Assembly: GCF_014205165.1 (NCBI RefSeq)
Contig: NZ_JACHMZ010000001.1
Span: forward strand, 1,276,001 to 1,340,000
Origin: Micromonospora carbonacea
Lineage (GTDB): Bacteria; Actinomycetota; Actinomycetes; Mycobacteriales; Micromonosporaceae
Reading direction: 5' to 3'
DNA: 64,000 nt
The stretch's first letter is position 1. Each line of letters begins with the position of its first letter. Under the pieces are notes generated by a model, which was not told where the DNA came from, searched no databases, and worked only from the letters and a program-made list of their open reading frames with translations. Below, one piece after another: positions 41,707-50,882 of the stretch. The position numbers and the translations under genes were made by a program.

Positions 41707-44060
41707 CCGCGCTCGCCACCGGCGGCGCAGACCCGACCGGCCCCCGCCGCCGCGCCGCCGCCACGCCGGGCCCCGCGACCGCCGACGCCGTACCCGCCCC
41801 GGCCACGCGGGCCGGCGGCGACGGGCCAGCCCGGCGTCCCGCCGCCCTGCGGTACGCCCCGGCCGTCGCCGGCTACGCCGTCGTCGCCGCCGCGCTGCTG
41901 GCCACCGGCACGCCCGTGGCCGACCTGGCCCGCTGGACCGGGTACGCGCTGCTGGCCGTGCTGCTGCCGGGCACGCTGGTGTTCCGCGCGCTGCGCCGCC
42001 GCCCGCACACCCTCGTCGAGGACGTGGCGTTCGGCGCGGCCGTCGGCCTGGTGCTGGAGCTGGCCGGGTGGGCGGCGTTCACCGCCGCCGGCCTGCCCCA
42101 CCTGCTGTGGCTGTGGCCCCTGGCGGTGCTCGTGCCGTTCGCCGTCGTGCCCCGGCTGCGCCGCCACTGGCGGGCCACCGGGAACACCCCGGTGCCGACG
42201 GGCTGGGCCTGGGCCCTCGCCGGGGTGGTCGCCGGCTTCACCCTCTACCTCTACGAGTCGTTCCTGCGGGTCAACCCGGTGCTGCCCAGCGACGAGGGGC
42301 AGGCGCAATACATCGACCTCGCGTTCCAGCTCTCCCTGGCCGGGGCGGCCACCCACCAGGTGCCGCTGGACGTGCCGCAGGTCGCCGGGGAGCCCCTGCA
42401 CTACCACTGGTTCGGGTTCGCCCACTTCGCGGCGGCCAGCCTGGTCAGCGGCGTGGACCTGCCGACGGTGTTCTTCCGGCTGGGCGTGCCGACGCTCTGC
42501 GCGCTGGCGGCCGTGCTGGCGGCGGTGGTCGGCTGGCGGGTCACCGGGCGGCCGTACGCGGGGGTGGCCGCCGCCGCGCTGATGTTCACCGTCGGCGAGT
42601 TCGGCTACGAGAACGGGATCCGCCAGCTCTTCGGCACCCAGGCCACGTTCATCGTGTGGGGCAGCCCGTCGATGACGTACAGCTGGGTGTTGCTCCTGCC
42701 GCTGGTGGCGGCGCTCGGCGAGCTGGTCGGGCGGGCCCGGGGCTCGACGGTGCCGGCGCTGGGGCGCGGCGCGTGGGTGCTCGCGGCGCTGTTCCTGGCC
42801 GCGTCGACCGGGGCGAAGGCCAGCTCGGTGCCGGTGGTGCTGGCGGCGCTGGCGTTCACCGCGGCGGTGTCGCTGGCGTTCCGGCGCACCCTGCCGCGGG
42901 CGGTGCTGGCGGCGGCCGGGCTGGCGCTGGCCGCGCAGCTGTTCGCCACCGCCGTGCTGTTCGCGTTCGAGAGCCACGGGGTGACCGTCGACCCGTTCTC
43001 GGGGCTGCGGCCCTACGTCGGGACGGGCCGCCCGGCGGCGACGACCGCGCTGCTGTGGGTGGCGGTGTCCGTCGCGTTCCTGCTCAACCTCCAGCTCCGG
43101 CTGGCCGGGGTGGTGGCGCTGCTGCGGCTGCGCCGGTGGCGGCTGGAGCCGGTGCAGGTGTTCCTGCTCGGCGGGGCGCTCGCCGGCCCGGCGATCTACC
43201 TGCTGGTGGGGCACCCGGGCAGCAGCAACCAGTACTTCACCCGGGCCGGCTTCGCGTTCGGGGTGGTCCTGTCGGCGTGGGGCTGGGCCGAGCTGGTCGA
43301 CTCCGCCGCGCTGGGCGCGCGGGGCCGGGCGCTGCTCGGCGCTGGCGCGGCCGGGCTCGCCGTGCTGCTCACCGCCGTCCAGCTCTGGCGTCCGGCGGCG
43401 TCGCCGTCGACCCCGTCGTACGCGCCGGTGCTGCCGCTGCTGACCTGGGCGGCGGCGCTGGCGGCGGTGGCGCTGCTGGTCGGGCTGTGCTGGCCGGCGC
43501 TGGTCGGCCGCTGGCCGGGGCTCGCCGGCCGGGGCGGGGCGGTGCTGCTCACGGCTGCCCTGGTCGCGGGCGCGCCGGGGCTGGTGCTGGACGCCGCCGC
43601 CGCGCACCGGTTCCCCAACGGCGGGGCGTACCCGGTGGAGCGGATGCCGGCGTCCCGGGTGGCGGCGGCCCGTTACGTGCAGGAGCACAGCGCACCCGGC
43701 GACGTGGTGGCCACCAACGCGCACTGCCGGGCGGTGGTCAACGGCTGGTGCGACGCCCGGTCGTTCTGGGTCAGCGCCTACACGGAGCGCTCGGTGCTGG
43801 TGGAGGGGTGGGCGTTCGCGCCCCGGATGGTGGGCCTGCCCGGCGGCCCGTACGCCCCGTTCTGGGACGCCGGACGGCTGCGCGCCAACGACGCCGCGTT
43901 CACCGCGCCCACGGCCGACGGGCTGGCCGACCTGCGCGACACGTACGGCGTGCGCTGGCTGCTGGTGGACCGGCGGGTCGCGCCGGAGTCCCCGGCGCTG
44001 GCCACGCTCGCCGACCTGCGCTACACGAACGCCCGGACGGCGGTCTACCGCCTCCGCTGA
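41703..44060 (+). CDS. Large multi-pass membrane protein, GT-C-like
   Basis: 785 residues with about 14 membrane helices and a C-terminal outer domain (VAAARYVQEHSAPGDVVATN, RSFWVSAYTERSVLVEGWAF). The first large loop holds LPSDEGQAQYIDLAF and PLHYHWFGFAHF, with acidic and histidine residues as in GT-C enzymes. The gene overlaps the GT2 gene by GTGA, so the two likely make and use one polyprenyl-linked sugar to glycosylate an exported polymer or protein. The acceptor is unknown. Confidence 0.8.
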   Translation: MTALATGGADPTGPRRRAAATPGPATADAVPAPATRAGGDGPARRPAALRYAPAVAGYAVVAAALLATGTPVADLARWTGYALLAVLLPGTLVFRALRRRPHTLVEDVAFGAAVGLVLELAGWAAFTAAGLPHLLWLWPLAVLVPFAVVPRLRRHWRATGNTPVPTGWAWALAGVVAGFTLYLYESFLRVNPVLPSDEGQAQYIDLAFQLSLAGAATHQVPLDVPQVAGEPLHYHWFGFAHFAAASLVSGVDLPTVFFRLGVPTLCALAAVLAAVVGWRVTGRPYAGVAAAALMFTVGEFGYENGIRQLFGTQATFIVWGSPSMTYSWVLLLPLVAALGELVGRARGSTVPALGRGAWVLAALFLAASTGAKASSVPVVLAALAFTAAVSLAFRRTLPRAVLAAAGLALAAQLFATAVLFAFESHGVTVDPFSGLRPYVGTGRPAATTALLWVAVSVAFLLNLQLRLAGVVALLRLRRWRLEPVQVFLLGGALAGPAIYLLVGHPGSSNQYFTRAGFAFGVVLSAWGWAELVDSAALGARGRALLGAGAAGLAVLLTAVQLWRPAASPSTPSYAPVLPLLTWAAALAAVALLVGLCWPALVGRWPGLAGRGGAVLLTAALVAGAPGLVLDAAAAHRFPNGGAYPVERMPASRVAAARYVQEHSAPGDVVATNAHCRAVVNGWCDARSFWVSAYTERSVLVEGWAFAPRMVGLPGGPYAPFWDAGRLRANDAAFTAPTADGLADLRDTYGVRWLLVDRRVAPESPALATLADLRYTNARTAVYRLR

Positions 44061-44104
44061 GGCACGCGCCGCGCCCCGGTGGGTCCGTGCGCCCCGGCCC
44101 AGGT

Positions 44105-44158
44105 GTTAGGAGGGGCCCCTTGTACAACAGAATGCGTTAACAAGGGGCCCCTCCTTTC
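44105..44158. repeat. Dispersed double-palindrome repeat, copy 6
   Basis: Plus orientation: GGAGGGGCCCCTTG, linker TACAACAGAATGCGTTAAC, then AAGGGGCCCCTCCTTTC. It lies between two convergent stops (44060 and 44166), as expected for a two-way terminator. Confidence 0.87.
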
Positions 44159-44165
44159 AACAGGG

Positions 44166-46883
44166 TCAGCGCAGCGGGAGGCTGCGGGCCACGGCCGCGC
44201 CGTGCGACTCGTACGCGGCCAGCAGGGCGGTCGGCCGGCCCGAGGCGACCGGCACGACGACGGTCACCGACCGGTTCGCCTTCAGCTCGACCGTCCGGTC
44301 ACCGAGGGCGGCGGAGCCGTCCCAGGCGTACAGGTAGGCCGTGCCGGACCGGTCGGCGCGCAGGGTGACCTTCACCCCGCCGGGGACCCGGCGCTGGTCG
44401 GTCAGCCGCAGCGCCTTCTCGGGCAGCCGCGCCACGGCGGCCGGGGCCACCCCGTCGACCGCCGACTGGGCGATGGTCTGCGGGCTGTGCACGCTGCGCG
44501 CGGCGGTGTCCGGGAAGACCGGGGCGCTGGGCTGCCGCGCCGCCGGGGTGTAGCCGGGCAGGGTCGCCAGGCCGTAGCGGTACGGGTCGGCCCGCACGCC
44601 GGTGAACGTGGACCAGCCCAGCCGGGACTGGGAGCTGAGGTCCTGGGTGTCCGAGTCGTAGACGAGGACGTTGAAGCCCATCCGCTTCGGGTCCACCGCG
44701 TCGGGCAGCACCGCGAACGGGATGCTGGCCTCGATGGTGTAGCCGGCGTACGGGCTGGTCACCTTGCTGACCACGGTCATGCCCGGCGCGGTCGTCGCCC
44801 CCGGGCCCTGCCGGTTGTCGGCGTCGCGCTGCCAGCACGGCGGGTCACCGTTGGCCGGGTCGTCGGTGACGGGGAAGATGCCGGCCTTGAACACCGTGGA
44901 GGTGTCGGTCGAGTTCCCCTTCGGGTCGACGATGATCTCGACGCTGTCGGTGCGCCGCTGCCGCTTGCAGTCCTGCGGCACGACCTTGCGGCCGAGCACG
45001 TCGTCGGTGACCTGGACGAACACCTTCAGGGCGTCGGCGGTCCAGGCGATGCGGCCCGTCGCGGAGGCGTCCTGCGGCGTGGTGGCCTGCCCCTCCCAGA
45101 TGCGGGAGAAGTCCAGCTCCTCGCCGGGGTACTCGCCGGCCGAGGCCACCCCGTCGACGGCGTGGCCGGCGCCGGCCTGCGGGACCTCGGTGGTCGGCAC
45201 GATCTCCAGCGCGCCGGTCTCGACGGTGCTGCCGGCGGCGCTGGTGGTGGTGATGGTGATGCCGTAGTCGCCGTCCGTGCCGCCCTCGTTGGCGGTGGGC
45301 AGGGTGGCGTCGGTGTTGGTGACGGTGAAGGTGACCGCCCCGGTCGCGCCGGGGGCCAGGCGGGTGTAGCTCTTGGTCGCCGCGTCGGCGGTGAAGCCGG
45401 CGGGCAGCCCGAGGGTCACGGTGCCGCTGCGGGTGGCCTTGCCGTGGTTGCGCAGGTCGACGCGGACCGACCGGCTCTTGCCGGAGCCGATGGTGAGCAC
45501 CGGCTTGATCAGCGTGTCGAGCTGGGGGTACCCGCCCTCGCCGGCCCACTCGCGGAACACGCCCACCTCGGGCAGCGGCTCCAGGGTGCCGCGCACGTCG
45601 GCGACGACCCGCACGGCCCGGTCGGTGCGCCCGACGCCCTGGCGGGTGGTCAGGGTCGCGCCGACGAGCTGCTGCTGGTTGGTGTCGGCGCCGGCGGGGA
45701 CGGTGACGGTGAAGGTCGCGGTCCGTTCCTTGCCCGCCGGTACGCTGCCGCGCAGCGCGCCGGTGCCCTTGGCGGTCCAGCCCTGCGGCAGCCGCAGGTC
45801 GATCCGCGGCGCGGCCAGTGCCCGGTCCCGGGGCGCTCGCACGTGCGCGGTGACCTTGGCGGTCTCGCCGGGGGCGAGGTCGAACCGGTCGGTGGTGAGG
45901 TACAGCTCGGTGCCCCGGGGCAGCCCGCCGGCCGCGTTCGGCAGCACGGAGCCGCGCAGGATCGCCTCGGGCGAGGTGTCCGCCGGGTCGTACGGGACGC
46001 GGCTGTCGACCAGGGTGTAGAAGTCGCAGCGCATCTTCGTCGGGTCGGTGGGGGCGGCGGCGGTGCCGGCCCAGCCCTGGGTGACGTACTCCCGGCGGGC
46101 GTCGACCTCGATCTCGGCCCACGTCTTGCCGGTGACGCTCGGCGTGCCCTCCCAGACCCCGAAGACCTGGTCGGTGGGGACGGTCGGCACGAAGCTCGTC
46201 GCGCACTCGGGCCCGGTGGCCGAGGTGCCGGTGCCGCCCGTACGCAGGAACTTCGCGGCCCGGAACGGCTTGAGCCCCTCCTTGCGGAGCTGCTCGGGGA
46301 ACGCGGCCGGGTCGGCGGCGGCGTGGAACGCCTCGGCGGCGAACCGGGCGGCCTGCTGGTGGTTGCCGTGGTTGCCCGGGGTCGGCGAGGGGTTCATGGT
46401 CATGACGATTTCGGGCCGGGTCTGCCGGATCACCCGGACGATCTGGGCGAGCGTGTCGTCGTGCCCCCAGATCTGCTCGGACAGCGGCGCGGACGCCGTG
46501 TACCAGAAGTCGACCCGGTCGAGGTTGTAGAGGTTCTCCACCCCGGCCCGGCCGATCGCGGTGCGCTCCTCGCGTTCGCGGATGATGCCGAGCGGGGGGC
46601 CCTCTTCGAGGCCGACGGCGTTGCCGCCGCCCTCGCCACGGGTGATGGTGACGACGCCGGCCTTGGCGCCGTGCTTCTCCTTCCACTGCCCGAGGGTGGC
46701 GAGGCTGCCGGCCTCGTCGTCGGGGTGGGCGCTGACGAAGAGGACGTCGAGGTCGACGGCGTCGCCCGCCCGGCCGCCGTGGCGGTCGGCGGCTGCGTCG
46801 GCGGGGGAGGCGAGGGCGGCGGCGGGCACCCCGGACAGGGCCAGGGCGAGCGCCGTGGGTAGCAGGAACGCCTTGATGCGCAT
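44166..46883 (-). CDS. Secreted PIG-L family deacetylase with NEW3-like and CBM9-like C-terminal domains
   Basis: 905 residues. Signal peptide to about residue 26. The PIG-L domain (about 45-310) has the zinc motif SAHPDDEAGSL and the third ligand in GNHGNHQQAARF. Then come a region with DLAPGETAKVTAHVRAP and LAPGATGAVTFTVTN, which looks like two NEW3/bacterial Ig-like units, and from about 665 a CBM9/DOMON-like domain (VDGVASAGEYPGEELDFSRI, TDSVEIIVDPKG). The enzyme should remove acetyl groups from N-acetyl amino sugars or related amides outside the cell while bound to a glycan. It is divergent from the ROK-controlled cluster and probably works upstream of it. Confidence 0.88.
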   Translation of the reverse strand: MRIKAFLLPTALALALSGVPAAALASPADAAADRHGGRAGDAVDLDVLFVSAHPDDEAGSLATLGQWKEKHGAKAGVVTITRGEGGGNAVGLEEGPPLGIIREREERTAIGRAGVENLYNLDRVDFWYTASAPLSEQIWGHDDTLAQIVRVIRQTRPEIVMTMNPSPTPGNHGNHQQAARFAAEAFHAAADPAAFPEQLRKEGLKPFRAAKFLRTGGTGTSATGPECATSFVPTVPTDQVFGVWEGTPSVTGKTWAEIEVDARREYVTQGWAGTAAAPTDPTKMRCDFYTLVDSRVPYDPADTSPEAILRGSVLPNAAGGLPRGTELYLTTDRFDLAPGETAKVTAHVRAPRDRALAAPRIDLRLPQGWTAKGTGALRGSVPAGKERTATFTVTVPAGADTNQQQLVGATLTTRQGVGRTDRAVRVVADVRGTLEPLPEVGVFREWAGEGGYPQLDTLIKPVLTIGSGKSRSVRVDLRNHGKATRSGTVTLGLPAGFTADAATKSYTRLAPGATGAVTFTVTNTDATLPTANEGGTDGDYGITITTTSAAGSTVETGALEIVPTTEVPQAGAGHAVDGVASAGEYPGEELDFSRIWEGQATTPQDASATGRIAWTADALKVFVQVTDDVLGRKVVPQDCKRQRRTDSVEIIVDPKGNSTDTSTVFKAGIFPVTDDPANGDPPCWQRDADNRQGPGATTAPGMTVVSKVTSPYAGYTIEASIPFAVLPDAVDPKRMGFNVLVYDSDTQDLSSQSRLGWSTFTGVRADPYRYGLATLPGYTPAARQPSAPVFPDTAARSVHSPQTIAQSAVDGVAPAAVARLPEKALRLTDQRRVPGGVKVTLRADRSGTAYLYAWDGSAALGDRTVELKANRSVTVVVPVASGRPTALLAAYESHGAAVARSLPLR

Positions 46884-47185
46884 GCGGATCCTTCCGGAAC
46901 TGTCCCGGGTCCGGGCAGCGGCCATCGCCGTCGGACGCGGGGCGTCGACGCGGGGTCGCCGGTCGGGCGGCGGGACGGTGGGGCGGAGACGGTGGCCACC
47001 GGCGGTGCCGGGCCACGGTGGGCGGCGGCAGGGAACATCGCGGTACGGCGGCGGCGGGTCGCCGTCACCGGGGTCACGGCGGCGGCGGGTTGCCGTCACC
47101 GGCGGTACGGCAGCGGCGCGGACTCCGTCACCGGGTACAGCGGCGACGCGGGTGTCCGTACACACTGGAAGGCCTTCGCCCGGTG
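46884..47185. repeat. 5' leader region with imperfect 30-32 bp tandem repeats
   Basis: Three and a half units lie between about 47043 and 47150, each with ACGGC-GGCGGC and CCGTCACCGG. The stretch is in the untranslated leader of the PIG-L gene. No gene is seen. The repeats may form structure in the leader transcript or be a simple expansion. Confidence 0.6.
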
Positions 47186-47215
47186 ACGCTAGGGACCGGC
47201 GCGGCGGCCCGTCAA
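47186..47215 (-). promoter_or_regulatory. Likely promoter of the PIG-L gene
   Basis: On the minus strand TTGACG and TAGCGT are separated by 18 bp. Both boxes agree with the vegetative actinobacterial consensus (TTGAC, TANNNT). Transcription would start about 300 bp before the coding region, leaving a long leader. Confidence 0.55.
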
Positions 47216-47229
47216 TGCTTTGCAAGGTC

Positions 47230-47250
47230 TTTCTTCCTTTGCGGAAGAAA
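47230..47250. promoter_or_regulatory. Candidate operator between the PIG-L and ROK regulator genes
   Basis: TTTCTTCC-TTTGC-GGAAGAAA is a perfect 8-bp inverted repeat with five-base centre, 15 bp upstream of the proposed PIG-L -35 box and 165 bp before the ROK regulator start. It is AT-rich against a very GC-rich background. The ROK repressor encoded next to it is the natural candidate to bind it. Confidence 0.55.
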
Positions 47251-47414
47251 TAAATCCAGGTCGGTCCACCTCTCCCGGCCACCCGACCGCCGCGCGCCCG
47301 CGCTCCGACACCGGTGTCGAAGCGGGACGTTTCCCCTGTTCGTGAGGGTGCCTCGGGCGGGCCGAGACGTTTTCGTTACTTGACTCGATAGTTCGTTCGC
47401 CGTAGGAAGGAAGT

Positions 47415-48578
47415 GTGACTGACGTGGTGACGCCACCAACGAGCCCGGTGAGCCGGGAGCGGTCGAAGGAGATCAAGCGGTTGTCCGTGATCTCCACCGC
47501 CCGCCAGGTGCGGGTGCTCTCCCGCGCCGAGCTGACCGAGCTCACCGGCCTGAGCCCCGCCACGCTCACCCCCCTCGTGCGCGAGCTGATCGCCGAGGGC
47601 TACCTCATCGAGCGGGGGCCCGGGGCGTCCCGCGCCGGCCGCCCCCGGGCGATGCTGGAGTTCAACCCGCGCGCCGAGCTGGTCGCCGCCGTCTCCCTGG
47701 AGCCGTCCCGGCTGAGCTGCGAGATCGCCGACAGCGACGGCACGGTCGTCGCCCACCGCACCGTCCGCCTCGCCGGCGACATCATCGACACCATCTGCCG
47801 GTCGGTGCCCGAGCTGGCCGGCGACGGCCTGCCGGCGCTGCGCGGGGTCGCCATCGCCGCGCCCGGCGTCTCCTCCGGCGGGGCCGTCCGGCTCGCCCCC
47901 TCGGTCGGCCTCGTGGAGGGCCGGCCGATAGGGGAGGCGGTGCAGCGGCACCTCGGCGTGCCGGTGGTGGTCGACAACGACGTCAACCTCATGGCGGCCG
48001 GCGAGCACGCGGCCGGCGCGGGCAGCGACGTCGCCGACCTGCTGCTGCTGCACGTCGCCGACGGCATCGGCGCGGGGCTGGTGCTCGACGGCCAGGTCCG
48101 CCGGGGCGCGGGCGGGGCGGCCGGCGAGGTCGGCTTCCTGCCGTTGGACCCGGCCGACCGGGGGCACGACGGGGTCGGCCCGTTCGAGGCCCGCTGGTCG
48201 GAGAACGCCGTGGCCGAGCGGGTGGTGGCCCTGGCCCCCGGCCGGCGGCCCGAGGCCCCGGTGGCCGCCCTGGTCGAGCTGGCGCGCGCCGACGGCCGCG
48301 CCGCCGCGTACCTCGACGAGGTGCTGACCGCGTGGTCCCGGCTGATCGTCTCCTGCGTCTGCGTCATCGACCCCGGCCGGGTGCTGCTCAGCGGCGCGGC
48401 CGCCCAGCTCGACGACCCGGCCGTCGACCGGCTCCAGGCCCTGGTCGCCGCCGCCGCGCCGAGCACCACCGAGGTACGCCGGGCCGTGCTCGGCGACCGG
48501 GCCGTGCTGCACGGCGCGGTCAGCTACGCCCTCTCCGCGGCGGCCACCGGGCTGCCGACCCTGCTTCCCACCCCCTAG
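47415..48578 (+). CDS. ROK family transcriptional regulator
   Basis: 387 residues. Residues 15-80 form a winged helix (SVISTARQVRVLSRAELTEL, TGLSPATLTPLVRELIAEGY). The remainder is the ROK fold with GVAIAAPGVSSGG and VVDNDVNLMAAGEH. The CxCGxxGC zinc motif of NagC/Mlc/XylR-type proteins is absent: after GAAGEVGFLPLD the sequence continues without those cysteines. It probably represses the seven genes downstream and the divergent PIG-L gene, responding to a sugar-like inducer. GTG start after GGAAGGAAGT. Confidence 0.9.
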   Translation: MTDVVTPPTSPVSRERSKEIKRLSVISTARQVRVLSRAELTELTGLSPATLTPLVRELIAEGYLIERGPGASRAGRPRAMLEFNPRAELVAAVSLEPSRLSCEIADSDGTVVAHRTVRLAGDIIDTICRSVPELAGDGLPALRGVAIAAPGVSSGGAVRLAPSVGLVEGRPIGEAVQRHLGVPVVVDNDVNLMAAGEHAAGAGSDVADLLLLHVADGIGAGLVLDGQVRRGAGGAAGEVGFLPLDPADRGHDGVGPFEARWSENAVAERVVALAPGRRPEAPVAALVELARADGRAAAYLDEVLTAWSRLIVSCVCVIDPGRVLLSGAAAQLDDPAVDRLQALVAAAAPSTTEVRRAVLGDRAVLHGAVSYALSAAATGLPTLLPTP

Positions 48579-48611
48579 CTCCGCCCGACCCGAACCCCTC
48601 GGAGGTACCCC

Positions 48612-49658
48612 ATGAGACGTCGCCTTCTCCTCGCCGGTGCGCTGGCCACAGTCCTCGCCGCAGGCACCGCCTGCGGCGGCGGTGGCGACGACGCGTCCGG
48701 CGATGCGGGCGCCGAGAAGCTCACCATCTACACGGCCCGCGACAAGAAGGTCTCCACGTTCGTGGTGGACCAGTTCACCGCCAAGTACCCCGAGTACAAG
48801 GGCAAGGTGGAGATCCTCAACCTGGGCGCGCAGGAGATCCTGGAGCGGGTCCGGGCCGAGAAGGCCAACCCGCAGGCCGACGTCTGGTGGGGCGGCACCC
48901 AGCAGGGGCTCTCCGCGGGCGCGTCCGAGGACCTGCTGACCGGCTGGCAGCCGGCGTTCGCCGCCAAGATGGACGCGAAGTACAAGGACGCCGAGGGCCG
49001 CTGGTTCGGGGAGATCCTGCTGCCCGAGGTCATCATGTACAACAACAAGGCGCTCACCCCGGAGCAGGCCCCGAAGGACTGGGACGACCTGCTGAAGCCG
49101 GAGTGGAAGGACAAGATCGTCATCCGTGACGTCGCCGCGTCCGGCACCATGCGGTCGATCTACGCGGCGATGATCATGCGGCAGTCCCCGGACGGCAGCA
49201 ACCCGCAGCCCGGCTACGACTGGCTGAAGAAGCTGGACGCCAACACCGGCTCGTACGCGGCCAACCCCGCCGACCTCTACCTCAAGCTCTCCCGCCAGCA
49301 GGGCGTGCTCAGCGCCTGGAACCTCCAGGACATCCTGCTCCAGGCCAACCAGTCGAACATGCCGTTCGGCTACGTGATGCCGGCCTCCGGCGCACCGGTG
49401 CTCGTCGACGGCATCGCCGCGGTCAAGGGCGGCAACACCACCGGCGCGCAGAAGTTCATGGAGTTCCTCTTCGACGACGCGCTCCGCGCCGACCTGGCCA
49501 AGGACTACTACCAGATCCCGGCCGTGGAGATCGCCGAGAAGCCGCAGTGGCTGGCCGAGCTCAACCTCAAGCCGCTGGACGTCGACTGGGACGTGATCGG
49601 CAAGAACGAGACCGAGTGGATCAACCACTGGAACAGCCAGATCAAGAACAAGGGCTGA
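48612..49658 (+). CDS. ABC transporter solute-binding lipoprotein, Fe3+/anion-type
   Basis: 348 residues. Lipoprotein signal ending in AAGTAC (Cys21). The mature part has LTIYTARDKKVSTFVVDQF, NPQADVWWGGT and, near the end, LAKDYYQIPAVEI. This is the FbpA/AfuA-like cluster of binding proteins, which carry ferric ion, phosphonates, organophosphates, polyamines or similar charged ligands. Which ligand is bound cannot be read. It lies 33 bp after the regulator. A hairpin-forming repeat lies between it and the ATPase gene. Confidence 0.9.
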   Translation: MRRRLLLAGALATVLAAGTACGGGGDDASGDAGAEKLTIYTARDKKVSTFVVDQFTAKYPEYKGKVEILNLGAQEILERVRAEKANPQADVWWGGTQQGLSAGASEDLLTGWQPAFAAKMDAKYKDAEGRWFGEILLPEVIMYNNKALTPEQAPKDWDDLLKPEWKDKIVIRDVAASGTMRSIYAAMIMRQSPDGSNPQPGYDWLKKLDANTGSYAANPADLYLKLSRQQGVLSAWNLQDILLQANQSNMPFGYVMPASGAPVLVDGIAAVKGGNTTGAQKFMEFLFDDALRADLAKDYYQIPAVEIAEKPQWLAELNLKPLDVDWDVIGKNETEWINHWNSQIKNKG

Positions 49659-49709
49659 CCACGGCGGCACCGGGGCGGGCCCGCTGCGCCCTGGGCCCTG
49701 CCCAGCGGG

Positions 49710-49764
49710 GTGAGAAGGGGACCCTTCTCTACCGCAGGCGTTAACAAGGGGCCCTTCCTTGCGC
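49710..49764. repeat. Dispersed double-palindrome repeat, copy 7, inside an operon
   Basis: Plus orientation: GAGAAGGGGACCCTTCTC, linker TACCGCAGGCGTTAAC, then AAGGGGCCCTTCCTTGC. It lies 52 bp after the binding-protein stop and 45 bp before the ATPase start. If it stops part of the transcription it would give more binding protein than transporter, a usual stoichiometry. Confidence 0.87.
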
Positions 49765-49808
49765 AGTGCCCGCCCCGGAACCACCCAGCCACCACAGGAG
49801 AGGACGCC

Positions 49809-50882
49809 ATGATCGATGTCACGCTGGAGTCGGTGAGCAAGCGCTTCGCGCGCGGCGGCGACACCGCCGCCGTGGCCGACGTCGACATCACCATCGCCGC
49901 CGGGGAGTTCTTCACCCTGCTCGGCCCGAGCGGCTGCGGCAAGACCACCACCCTGCGCATGGTGGCCGGGTTCTACTTCCCCACCTCCGGCCGGATCCGG
50001 TTCGGCACGGAGGACGTCACCCGGCGTCCGCCGAACAAGCGCGACACCGGCATGGTGTTCCAGAACTACGCGCTCTTCCCGCACCTGTCCGTCGCGCAGA
50101 ACGTCGCGTACGGGCTGAAGATCCGCAAGGTCGGCCGCGCCGAGTCGAAGCGGCGCGTCGAGGAGGCCCTCGGCCAGGTGCACCTCGCCGGGTACGGCGA
50201 CCGGCGCATCGACGAGCTCTCCGGCGGCCAGCAGCAGCGGGTGGCCCTGGCCCGCGCTCTGGTGATCCGGCCGAAGACGCTGCTGCTCGACGAGCCGCTG
50301 TCCAACCTCGACGCGAAGCTGCGCGAGGAGACCCGCACGGAGATCCGCCGCATCCAGCAGGAGGCCGGCACCACCGGCATCTACGTCACCCACGACCAGG
50401 CCGAGGCGATGGCCATGTCGGACCGGATCGCGGTCATGCAGGCGGGCCGGGTGCAGCAGATCGGCGCGCCGCAGGAGATCTACCACCGCCCGGCGACCAG
50501 CTTCGTCGCCCGGTTCATCGGGCGCAGCAACGTGCTCACCCTGCCCGTGCTGGGGGCCACGGAGCGGGCCGTGACGGTGGGGCTGCCCGGCGGCGGCGAG
50601 ATCGACGTGCCGGCCCCGGCCGGCCACGGGCTGCGCCAGGGCGGGACCGCCCAGGTGTCGGTGCGCCCCGAGCACATCGGCCTGACCTCCACCACGGAGG
50701 CGGGCGCGCTGCCCGGCCGCATCGCCGAGCTGGAGTTCACCGGGATGGCCACCAACCTGGTGGTCGACACCGCCGGCGAGCGGATGCAGGTGGCCGCCGT
50801 CGACGTGCCGGCCGGCATCGCCGTCGGCGACCAGGTCGGGCTGCGGCTCAACCGGGACCGGATGTGGGTGGTGCGTCCGTGA
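49809..50882 (+). CDS. ABC transporter ATP-binding protein (FbpC/PotA-like)
   Basis: 357 residues. It has Walker A GPSGCGKTTTL, Q-loop MVFQNYALFPHL, signature LSGGQQQRVALARAL, Walker B LLLDEPLSNLD and switch THDQAEAM. A C-terminal TOBE-type domain (QVSVRPEHIGL, VVDTAGERMQVAAVDVP) marks the CUT1/Fe/polyamine group. GGAGAGGA precedes the ATG at 49809. Its stop overlaps the start of the fused permease (GTGA). It powers import by the adjacent permease. Confidence 0.93.
   Translation: MIDVTLESVSKRFARGGDTAAVADVDITIAAGEFFTLLGPSGCGKTTTLRMVAGFYFPTSGRIRFGTEDVTRRPPNKRDTGMVFQNYALFPHLSVAQNVAYGLKIRKVGRAESKRRVEEALGQVHLAGYGDRRIDELSGGQQQRVALARALVIRPKTLLLDEPLSNLDAKLREETRTEIRRIQQEAGTTGIYVTHDQAEAMAMSDRIAVMQAGRVQQIGAPQEIYHRPATSFVARFIGRSNVLTLPVLGATERAVTVGLPGGGEIDVPAPAGHGLRQGGTAQVSVRPEHIGLTSTTEAGALPGRIAELEFTGMATNLVVDTAGERMQVAAVDVPAGIAVGDQVGLRLNRDRMWVVRP

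Noticed and set aside
47376..50675. Open frame of about 1100 codons on the minus strand across the ROK regulator and ABC genes
   Set aside because: Antisense to clearly coding, motif-bearing genes; its composition (His/Gln/Arg/Gly-rich) is typical of a GC-driven shadow frame.
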